Assembly (NCBI GenBank): GCA_035308965.1
Contig: DATGFN010000019.1
Span: forward strand, 1 to 64,000
Reading direction: 5' to 3'
DNA length: 64,000 nucleotides
Source: DASYXZ01 sp035308965
GTDB taxonomy: Bacteria > Acidobacteriota > Terriglobia > UBA7540
The translations under genes and the position numbers were made by a program. Under the pieces are notes generated by a model. That model was not told where the DNA came from, made no database searches, and saw only the letters and a list, made by a program, of their open reading frames with translations. How positions within the stretch are numbered: position 1 is the first letter of the stretch; each line of letters begins with the position of its first letter. Shown one piece after another: positions 45,122-52,545 of this stretch.

Positions 45122-46903
45122 TCACTGCCGGGGCGCGTTCTTGTAACAGCTCAAAATGTCCTCGATTGATACGACCCCCTCGAGTTTTCGCGGGTTGGCG
45201 CGGCTGACGACTGGGAGGTGCGGCCAAGCGCCCATTTGTCGCAGCGCAAAGTCGAGAGGTTGGTCGGGATGGACTACAGGTAGTATCGCGCTGGTATAAA
45301 CCTCCTCAAGAGGCAAGCCGCCTTTGGCGTCCCCGGCCAAGCCGCGCAAGACCGGTCCAGTAATATTCGTCCACCTGCCCGTTTTGTATCTCACTAGGAA
45401 TACTCCATCCGTTGACTCTTTGATCCGATCGAGCGCGGTGGTGACCGAATCCTCTGCCTCCAGAATCGGTCCCTTCGCAGGCCGCATCGCGTCCTCCACA
45501 CTCAATGACCGCGCCTCGCGTTGTTCTTCCATGGAGGGCAGGTCGACGCCGTCTTCGCGGGCGAGCAGATCAAATATGGGTGTTTCCAGATAGTGCCGGG
45601 AAATCAGGTAGGCGATCGTATTGGAAATCATGACTGGCACGATGATGGAATAATCTCCGCTAACTTCAAGGACCATGAAGACTGAAGTGAGCGGGGCCCG
45701 AAGAAATCCGGCAAAGAGTGTGCCCATGCCCACCAACGCGTAAGACCCAATGGAACCAGTCAAGCCCGGGAAAAAATGGCGCTCGATGGCGCCCACTGCC
45801 CCGCCCACTGTCGCGCCGATAAAAAGAGTGGGCGCAAACATGCCTCCGGGCGTACCGCTGACAAATGATATCGTGGTGGCAAGTATTTTGAATGCAGCCA
45901 GCAGGACAAGAATCCGCCAGGCATATTGCTCGCTAATCACTTGATCGATGATGTGGTATCCCGAGCCCATCACCTGGGGTAGCCATAGTGCGATGACTCC
46001 GATGAGTAGCCCTGCGATCGCCGGCTGAACGTATTGTGTCTCGCGCGGAAGCGCCTTCAAGCGCGGCCGCAGATAGGCGATTAATTTAACAAAGACCACT
46101 GAGGAAAGCCCTCCCGCAATCCCCAGGCCAGCGTAAGCCAGCAACTCCCAGGTGTGGGCAAGGTTGAAGACCGGAATGTGGAAGAGCGGCTCAGAACCCA
46201 TCAGGCCGCGCTCCACAACAACGCCCGAAATGGCGGAAAGAACCACGGCGCCCAAGGCGCCTGAGTTCCATCTCCCGATGACCTCTTCAATCACGAATAG
46301 GACCGCGGAAACCGGGGCGTTGAACGCAGCAGCAAGCCCCGCCGCGGCTCCAACCGGGGCCAGGAGGCGGAGTTTGTCGCGCGATAAATTCAATCGGCGT
46401 CCCAGGGCGGAAGCCACACCGGCGCCGATCTGCAATGAAGGGTCTTCGGGTCCAAGCGAATGGCCGCTGCCGATGGCCAGAGCGCAGAGAAAAAATTTTC
46501 CAATGACGGTGCTGAAGGGAATGTAGCCATCATAGATATACACGGCTTCTTTGGTTTGATTGACGCCGCTTCCACGAACGCGGGGGAATACTTTCATCAC
46601 TAGGAAGGCAACCACCAAACCTCCCAGGGCTGGGATAAAGATGGCTCGCAGCGGCGAGGGGGCCAGGGAGGAACCGAGGAGAGTGATTCGCACCCATTCG
46701 ATGGAGATCTGAAAACACACTACCAGCAACCCGGAGAAGAGGCCGATGATAATGGCCAGGAGCAGGAAAAGTTGGGCTTCGCGGATACTCAGTTGAGAGT
46801 TATCGAGGCCGGATTTGGAGCGAAGAATCTCGAACCATTTCCTTCCCACCGGAGCGAGTCCGGGGTTGGGCACAGGGGCGGGAGCGTCAGGCTGGTCGGT
46901 CAC
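45122..46903 (-). CDS. ClC-type chloride channel/antiporter with CBS domains
   Basis: A 593-residue membrane protein with the ClC core (about 45-450). GSGHSLGPEDPSLQIG is the anion filter with the gating Glu, and SGTPGGMFAPTLFIGA and the later GMGTLFAGFLRAPLT are also typical. Two CBS domains close it (about 465-590), one ending KLEGVVSIEDIL. The protein exchanges chloride for protons or acts as a channel; which mode cannot be decided here. It overlaps the upstream TPR gene by four bases. Confidence 0.92.
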   Translation of the reverse strand: MTDQPDAPAPVPNPGLAPVGRKWFEILRSKSGLDNSQLSIREAQLFLLLAIIIGLFSGLLVVCFQISIEWVRITLLGSSLAPSPLRAIFIPALGGLVVAFLVMKVFPRVRGSGVNQTKEAVYIYDGYIPFSTVIGKFFLCALAIGSGHSLGPEDPSLQIGAGVASALGRRLNLSRDKLRLLAPVGAAAGLAAAFNAPVSAVLFVIEEVIGRWNSGALGAVVLSAISGVVVERGLMGSEPLFHIPVFNLAHTWELLAYAGLGIAGGLSSVVFVKLIAYLRPRLKALPRETQYVQPAIAGLLIGVIALWLPQVMGSGYHIIDQVISEQYAWRILVLLAAFKILATTISFVSGTPGGMFAPTLFIGATVGGAVGAIERHFFPGLTGSIGSYALVGMGTLFAGFLRAPLTSVFMVLEVSGDYSIIVPVMISNTIAYLISRHYLETPIFDLLAREDGVDLPSMEEQREARSLSVEDAMRPAKGPILEAEDSVTTALDRIKESTDGVFLVRYKTGRWTNITGPVLRGLAGDAKGGLPLEEVYTSAILPVVHPDQPLDFALRQMGAWPHLPVVSRANPRKLEGVVSIEDILSCYKNAPRQ

Positions 46904-48123
46904 TTCGGATTACCTCCGCGTTCTCCCATGGCGAGGACAATCGCCTTGTTCAATCCAGTTGGCTCGCCACATTGGGTTGTGGCAGAGTCCTCCATTTCCT
47001 TGGCCAGAGAAAAGACGACGGTGGCTTTGTCGGCGTCACGGATCAAAATCTTTTCCTGAACCATCGGTTCCATTTTCACGGCCCGAACATAAAGATCCTG
47101 CAAATCGGTTGACGCTTGGGAAGCCTGGGTTCCCCCGCTCTTTGTTTGGGCACAATCCCTGAGCCGGTCTTTAGCCTGCTGGAACACCTGCACGGTTCTC
47201 CGCATTCTTTCGGCATTGGGCAGGCCGGGTTCGTAAGGGTCGATGCTCAAAACTTGCCTGGCTTCGTCCAGCATTCTCTCCAGATTGGGATTGTGCGGGT
47301 CTTTCCTCAACGCCCGTTCGAGATAAAGCTCTGCGTTGCGGTAATCGTCAAGATGAAGATCGGTTTCCCCCAAGCCCGACAGGGCACCTTTGTCGTTCCT
47401 ATCTATTTGAAGCGCCAGGGCAAATTGCTTTTGCGCTTCGTTGTATTGGCGAGCATTGAAGAATATCTGACCGACCTGAACGTGGAGCGAAGCTTGGGGA
47501 GGCAATTCAGCCGCCAAAGCCATCAATTCGGCCTGGGCCTGAGGGTTGGCGCCCCGTGCGACCAGAAATTGGTAGAGTTCCAACCGCGCTTCGCGGCGCT
47601 CCTCGGCGGCGTCCCGCTGGCCCCAGTCTCCGTAGATGGAATTGTGAAAATAGCGAAGAGCCTCCTGAACATTCCTGTTGTGGATGGCCAGTTGCCCGAG
47701 TTCCAAATTGACCTCGCCACTCTCGGGCTCGTGCTCCCAAAGTCGGATCAAGTGGGCGCTCGCTTCGTCCTCATAATGGGCAGCCAGTAAGGCCTTGGCC
47801 AGACTAAGTTCATAAGCACCGTCGGCGGGGGAATAGACGAGCGCCGTACGAAAATCAGTAATCGCATTCTCGGGCCGCCCCGCCTTCAATTCAATTTCGC
47901 CGTGCTCAAACCATTCATTCCCAAGCGCCCTTTCCTTGGCGTGATATTTCCGGGCCGCTATTCCGGTTATGATAAAGAGGATAAGCAATCCTATTGCACA
48001 AATCAGAAGTATGGCTTCCGCCGATAAGCTGCCCCGGCGATTTTCGGCCAGGCCTTGGGGGCGAATTTCCCCGCCAGACAGCAGTACTTTCGCACAATTT
48101 TTACAATGATGGATATCGTCCAT
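46900..48123 (-). CDS. Membrane-anchored TPR protein
   Basis: A 407-residue protein. A short Cys pair (HHCKNC) opens it, a membrane helix lies near 35-58 (AILLICAIGLLILFIITGIA), and about seven TPR-like helical repeats fill 75-290. TPR arrays bind proteins. Its stop overlaps the start of the ClC gene, so the two are translationally coupled. Confidence 0.8.
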   Translation of the reverse strand: MDDIHHCKNCAKVLLSGGEIRPQGLAENRRGSLSAEAILLICAIGLLILFIITGIAARKYHAKERALGNEWFEHGEIELKAGRPENAITDFRTALVYSPADGAYELSLAKALLAAHYEDEASAHLIRLWEHEPESGEVNLELGQLAIHNRNVQEALRYFHNSIYGDWGQRDAAEERREARLELYQFLVARGANPQAQAELMALAAELPPQASLHVQVGQIFFNARQYNEAQKQFALALQIDRNDKGALSGLGETDLHLDDYRNAELYLERALRKDPHNPNLERMLDEARQVLSIDPYEPGLPNAERMRRTVQVFQQAKDRLRDCAQTKSGGTQASQASTDLQDLYVRAVKMEPMVQEKILIRDADKATVVFSLAKEMEDSATTQCGEPTGLNKAIVLAMGERGGNPK

Positions 48124-48393
48124 TGGGTAGACGCCCAGGGCATTGAATGAATCGTCGGCGGAAACGGAATGGAGGCTGATCAGCCATTTGGAAATTCAAT
48201 GAATGAGGGCCTGAATGTTCGAATAATTGTTAGTCGCCATATAGTTCGCTGCTCAGAAACCCGCCGCGACGAATATTTTACCACTGTCTACAAATTCGCC
48301 GAAGGCCAATCCATGGCGCCGCCCGCGCAAAATTCCTTGACCCCAAATGGCATTTGATGAACAATGTTCGCGGCAGTCCGCTTCGTCATCGCC

Positions 48394-49686
48394 ATGAGTG
48401 GGACACCCAGAACACCTATCCACGATCAGGACCATGCTTATGAAGTTGAGTGGACAACTATCTCTTATCGCACGATTATATTCTTTATTTTGTTGGGCCT
48501 GTTCCTTTTGTGCCTTGTGATCTACCTGATTGCGCCCCACTATGTCAGCCAGAAACTGGATCAGGCCGTAAGTTGGCTTGTTTCCGCCCGTATCCAGCAG
48601 GATCAGCCCTCCAAGAAGCATGATGCCCACTTTGTGAATATCGACGGCACGGTTCGCGTGCGAAAAGGCCAATCTCAACAATGGATTCGGGCCGACTTCA
48701 ACACCAGCCTGGAGAAAGGGGACTTTATCCAAACCTCCAGTGACGGCGTGGCACAAATTATTTTCACCGACGGGACCAACTATGTGCTGAAGCCAGACTC
48801 CTTGATTGTCGTGGAAGAGAGCCAGGAGGACCCCGTGACGAAGGCCACCAAGGTGGCGGTCCAAGTCACGACAGGCGCCGTCGACCTCTCAACGGGTAAA
48901 TTTGGCGCGCAAGGTTCGGTTTCCCAAGTGTCGTTTCAAAACGCGACCGCCAGTCTGGGTGAGGACAGCCGCGCCGTGGTGCGCAGCGATCCCAAAAAAG
49001 ACGTCCATGAGATTACCGTGGACGCCGGCCAGGCTGACGTGACCCGAGGCTCATCCAGCCTTCGCCTGGGCCAATACGAACAGGCCACTTTCAACTCCCA
49101 AGAGCCGGGACTTACGCGGAAAACTGTGATTGCTCCTCCCGCGCTTGACTCCCCGCCCAATATGGCCCTAACCGTGAGCAAAGACCCGAAGACCACTACC
49201 GTGCCGTTTTCTTGGCACGCTGTCCCGGGAGCTGTGAGCTACCACTTGATGGTTTCGCCCTCAGGCATGTTTTCAAATTTAGTAGTCGACAAGAGAATCC
49301 AAGGCAAGACCTCCTTCCAGATCGAGGGACTGGAGGAAGGCAACTACTATTGGGAGGTCACCGCGACGGACGCCAGGGGGGTTGAAAGCCAGCCCAGCGC
49401 GCCAAATAAATTCAATCTGGTACAACAGATGGATTCGAGCAACAAGGCTTTCCTGGAAGTCAACGCTCCTGTCATCCACGGCCGGGTGGTGGAAGTGACC
49501 GGAAAGACTGAGCCCGGATCAACGGTGATCATTAACAACGAACAGGTTTTTTCGATAGCCGCAGACGGAACTTTTCGGCATTTCACCTCACCGCTTCCAA
49601 GGCCCGGGGAAAACCAGATCACCATCACCGCGCAAAACCGCAAGGGCGATACAAATACAATTCATAAGAGCATTGTGATCGAATGA
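48394..49686 (+). CDS. Membrane-anchored FecR-domain protein
   Basis: About 430 residues from the ATG at 48394; an ATG at 48364 is also possible. One membrane helix lies near 25-50 (TIIFFILLGLFLLCLVIYLI). A FecR domain follows (RVRKGQSQQWIRADFNTSLEKGDFIQTSSDG, GTNYVLKPDSLIVV) with a later fibronectin-like module (VPFSWHAVPGAVSYHLMVS) and a C-terminal Ig-like module (VEVTGKTEPGSTVIINNEQV). It may be a cell-envelope sensor or scaffold. Its partner, such as a sigma factor, is not adjacent. Confidence 0.78.
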   Translation: MSGTPRTPIHDQDHAYEVEWTTISYRTIIFFILLGLFLLCLVIYLIAPHYVSQKLDQAVSWLVSARIQQDQPSKKHDAHFVNIDGTVRVRKGQSQQWIRADFNTSLEKGDFIQTSSDGVAQIIFTDGTNYVLKPDSLIVVEESQEDPVTKATKVAVQVTTGAVDLSTGKFGAQGSVSQVSFQNATASLGEDSRAVVRSDPKKDVHEITVDAGQADVTRGSSSLRLGQYEQATFNSQEPGLTRKTVIAPPALDSPPNMALTVSKDPKTTTVPFSWHAVPGAVSYHLMVSPSGMFSNLVVDKRIQGKTSFQIEGLEEGNYYWEVTATDARGVESQPSAPNKFNLVQQMDSSNKAFLEVNAPVIHGRVVEVTGKTEPGSTVIINNEQVFSIAADGTFRHFTSPLPRPGENQITITAQNRKGDTNTIHKSIVIE

Positions 49687-49739
49687 CGCAGCTCGCCGCC
49701 CGCGATTCCTATTATCTCGAGGTTGAAACTTAATTGGGA

Positions 49740-50765
49740 ATGAATCTACGTTCTTTGTTCAGCATGTTTTCATCCGACCTGGCCATCGACCTGGGCACGG
49801 CCAATACCCTGGTCTATGCCAAAGGCAAAGGCATTGTCGTCAACGAGCCCTCCATTGTGGCCCTCAATAAATTGACGGGAGAGATCGAAGCCGTGGGCCG
49901 CGAAGCCAAGGAAATGCTGGGGCGCACTCCCGGCAACATTGTGGCCATCCGGCCCTTGAAAGACGGCGTGATTGCCGATTTCAAAGTCACCGAAAAGATG
50001 CTGAATTATTTCATCCACAAAGCTCACAATCGCAAAATGTTTGTCCATCCGCGGATTGTGATTGGCGTGCCTTCGGAAATCACCCAGGTGGAAAAGCGGG
50101 CCGTCCAGGACTCCGCCATGCGCGCCAAAGCCAGCGAAGTGTTTCTTGTGGAGCAGGCCATGATGGCGGCCATCGGCGCGGGACTTCCCATCACTGAGCC
50201 TTCGGGCAGCATGATTGTGGACATTGGAGGGGGGACGTCGGATATCGCGGTCATATCCCTTTCCGGAATCGTTTACAGCCGCTCGGTCCGCGTCGCCGGA
50301 AACGAGATGGACGAAGCCGTTACGGCCTACTTGAAGCGGAAGTACAACCTCCTGGTGGGGGAGCGCACAGCCGAACAGGTGAAGATGGAAATTGGCTCGG
50401 CCTATCCCCTGGAGAAACCTCTGACCATGGAAATCAAAGGGCGCCATCTGCTGGAAGGCGTCCCCAAGACCATCACCATTGATGATTCGGAGATCCGTGA
50501 TGCACTCTCGGAATGTATTGCCACCATTCTGAATGCCATCCGGGTGGCGCTGGAGCGCACTCCACCGGAGCTCTCCGCTGATATTTCCGACCGGGGCATT
50601 GTGTTGACGGGGGGAGGCGCCCTAATCAAGAATCTGGATAAACGCATCCGTGAGGAAACGGGGTTGCCCGTTTCCATCGCCGAGGACCCCCTGGCCTCCG
50701 TGGTGCTGGGTACGGGAAAAATGTTGACCGACTTCAACCTCCTGCGCCGGGTTGCGATAGAATGA
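49740..50765 (+). CDS. mreB: Rod-shape actin homologue
   Basis: A 341-residue MreB. The phosphate-1 loop DLGTANTLVYAKGKG, phosphate-2 VDIGGGTSDIAVISLSG and adenosine loop VLTGGGALIKNLDK are complete. It starts at the ATG at 49740, after an unlikely TTG at 49734. MreB polymers guide lateral wall synthesis. mreC follows after a 142-base gap filled by an inverted pair of octamer arrays. Confidence 0.97.
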   Translation: MNLRSLFSMFSSDLAIDLGTANTLVYAKGKGIVVNEPSIVALNKLTGEIEAVGREAKEMLGRTPGNIVAIRPLKDGVIADFKVTEKMLNYFIHKAHNRKMFVHPRIVIGVPSEITQVEKRAVQDSAMRAKASEVFLVEQAMMAAIGAGLPITEPSGSMIVDIGGGTSDIAVISLSGIVYSRSVRVAGNEMDEAVTAYLKRKYNLLVGERTAEQVKMEIGSAYPLEKPLTMEIKGRHLLEGVPKTITIDDSEIRDALSECIATILNAIRVALERTPPELSADISDRGIVLTGGGALIKNLDKRIREETGLPVSIAEDPLASVVLGTGKMLTDFNLLRRVAIE

Positions 50766-50771
50766 GGAAGA

Positions 50772-50811
50772 ATTGAGTGATTGAAAGATCGGGTGATTGG
50801 ATAATTAAAAG
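50772..50811. repeat. Octamer array, left arm (ATTGAGTG type)
   Basis: Five units of eight bases: ATTGAGTG, ATTGAAAG, ATCGGGTG, ATTGGATA, ATTAAAAG. They are the reverse-complement type of the array at 50858-50889, so the two could pair across the mreB-mreC gap. Confidence 0.8.
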
Positions 50812-50857
50812 GGCTGGAAATCTCAAGGCGTGTTTTGACGGCAAAGCTTTTTTCCCC

Positions 50858-50889
50858 AATCACTCAATCACAAAATCGCACAATCAATA
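50858..50889. repeat. Octamer array, right arm (AATCACTC type)
   Basis: Four units of eight bases: AATCACTC, AATCACAA, AATCGCAC, AATCAATA. AATCACTCAATCAC pairs with GTGATTGAGTGATT-like sequence of the left arm. Confidence 0.8.
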
Positions 50890-50907
50890 ATCGAAAAAGA
50901 TTCTTCA

Positions 50908-51813
50908 ATGGTCGAGCGTGATTCATCCCATCTCTTCTCTCCAGCTCATCATCTGAGCCATGAAGGGCCGGAAGCCATGCAGGCGTTCGTATCGCGCCAC
51001 CGCGCGTTTTTCGTTTTATTGGCGGTGATGGTGGCGCAACTCCTCCTTCTATCGGTTCAGATCACTCGCAATCAAAATGTCCGCTTGATTCAAGTTTGGG
51101 CGGTGGAAGCTTTCGAACCATTCGAGCGCTCCATACATTGGACGGTAAGCAAAACCACGGGGTCATGGAGAACCTTTTGGGGACTCTGGGGCGCTCAAAA
51201 GCAGAATCAGGATCTGCGGGCCGAGCTGGCGGCTGCCCACGCTAATGCGCTCGAACTCTCCGAAAAGGCGGGCGAAGCGGATCGCCTCAGGACATTACTT
51301 GATTTCAAGGATCATCTTTCTTTTAAGACTATCGCCGCTGAGGTCATCGCGTCCAGCCCCGGCGAAAGATCAAATGCCATTTACATCGGAAAAGGGGCGG
51401 ATTCCGGGCTGAGCACGGACCTTGCGGTAATCACTCCCATGGGAATCGTGGGCAAAATTATTGCTGTCTTTCCCCACTCCGCTCAAGTCCTCTTAGTAAC
51501 GGACCCCTCCAGCGGTGTCGGCTGTGAACTGGAGAAAAGCAGGGTTCAGGGCGTCTTGAAGGGGACGGGGCAAAACCTGACCCATCTTCACTATGTGATG
51601 AATGACCGCGACGTTTCCGTGGGCGAATTGGTGCTGACCTCCGGCCTCGATCAGATTTATCCCAAAGGCCTCCCGGTCGGGACAGTCACCCGCACGGCGG
51701 CGGGAAATATTTATAAAGATATCGATGTGACGCCCGCGGCGCAGCTTGACCGGCTTGAATCCGTCCTGGTGATGGCAAAGGCGGAGCCCTCGGATTCTCC
51801 ACCTGTAAGATGA
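50908..51813 (+). CDS. mreC: Rod-shape-determining protein
   Basis: A 301-residue MreC. The N-terminal membrane helix (RAFFVLLAVMVAQLLLLSVQI) is followed by a coiled coil (LRAELAAAHANALELSEKAGEADRL) and the beta-barrel domain (AEVIASSPGERSNAIYIGKG, GIVGKIIAVFPHSAQVLLVTDPSSGVG). An internal ATG at 50977 (MQAFVSRHR) also fits the family's usual length. MreC links the MreB filament to periplasmic enzymes. Confidence 0.93.
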   Translation: MVERDSSHLFSPAHHLSHEGPEAMQAFVSRHRAFFVLLAVMVAQLLLLSVQITRNQNVRLIQVWAVEAFEPFERSIHWTVSKTTGSWRTFWGLWGAQKQNQDLRAELAAAHANALELSEKAGEADRLRTLLDFKDHLSFKTIAAEVIASSPGERSNAIYIGKGADSGLSTDLAVITPMGIVGKIIAVFPHSAQVLLVTDPSSGVGCELEKSRVQGVLKGTGQNLTHLHYVMNDRDVSVGELVLTSGLDQIYPKGLPVGTVTRTAAGNIYKDIDVTPAAQLDRLESVLVMAKAEPSDSPPVR

Positions 51814-51830
51814 GTGCCGGTGGTTTCTAT

Positions 51831-51882
51831 TTGCGAACTGTTTGCCACAAATTGTGAAAGTTTTCGCAATTATCTCACGCAC
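51831..51882 (+). promoter_or_regulatory. Shared upstream motif before mreD
   Basis: ACTGTTTGCCACAAATTGTG followed by AAAGTTTTCGC resembles a stretch before mrdA (55683-55723) containing AAATTGTGAAAATT. The common core is AAATTGTGAAA. It may be a shared control site for the split shape operon, but the match is short. Confidence 0.3.
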
Positions 51883-51965
51883 TCCATTTTTTGCCCCGAG
51901 CTTCTCCTGACTGCTTAAATCTTCCGGGTTAACATTCCGGCTCATCTCTGATAATCTCACCTGTT

Positions 51966-52478
51966 ATGGGCGTTCCGGCCCACCGAAGGGTGGAAGTTTA
52001 CCGAGTACATCCGGCAATTCTGTGGTTGACGGTCTTCGCCGCCCTGCTTCTCCAGACCGTCCTGCCGCCCATCCTCCCCATCGCACGCAAATTTGATTTT
52101 CCGCTACTGGTTACGATCTATTTCGCCTTATTGCGGAGGAGCCAGGTCTTCGGAATCGGATTAGGCACGGTTGTCGGCTTAACCCAGGATGCGCTGGCAC
52201 ACGGCTTGATCGGCACCTCCGGCATGGCCAAGGGTTTAGTGGGATTTCTTGCCGCCACGGTAAGTGTGAAAATTGATCTGGAACAACCGGCGCCACGGTT
52301 CGTCTTCGCGGGAGTCTTGATTTTCGTTCACCGGATTTTTCTCTTTGGACTCGAGCGGGCGCTATTCGATCCTCCACCGACTTTCAAACCTCTCGACATG
52401 CTCGGCGGTGTGCTCATTAACGTGGCCCTGGGATTGGTCCTATTCCAGTTGCTCGATCATTTCAAACAAAGGATTTAG
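51966..52478 (+). CDS. mreD: Rod-shape-determining membrane protein
   Basis: A 170-residue integral membrane protein with about five helices and the MreD features PLLVTIYFALLRRSQVFGIGLG and GLTQDALAHGLIGTSGMAKG. It lies 152 bases after mreC. The next gene on the same strand, mrdA, is 3.5 kb away, behind an opposing TonB-receptor gene. Confidence 0.9.
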   Translation: MGVPAHRRVEVYRVHPAILWLTVFAALLLQTVLPPILPIARKFDFPLLVTIYFALLRRSQVFGIGLGTVVGLTQDALAHGLIGTSGMAKGLVGFLAATVSVKIDLEQPAPRFVFAGVLIFVHRIFLFGLERALFDPPPTFKPLDMLGGVLINVALGLVLFQLLDHFKQRI

Positions 52479-52545
52479 GAAAAACTAAGTGCGGTTGGAG
52501 CAAGTTCCGCCAGTGGCGCGCCCCAAGCTCTTGCGATCCGGGAAT

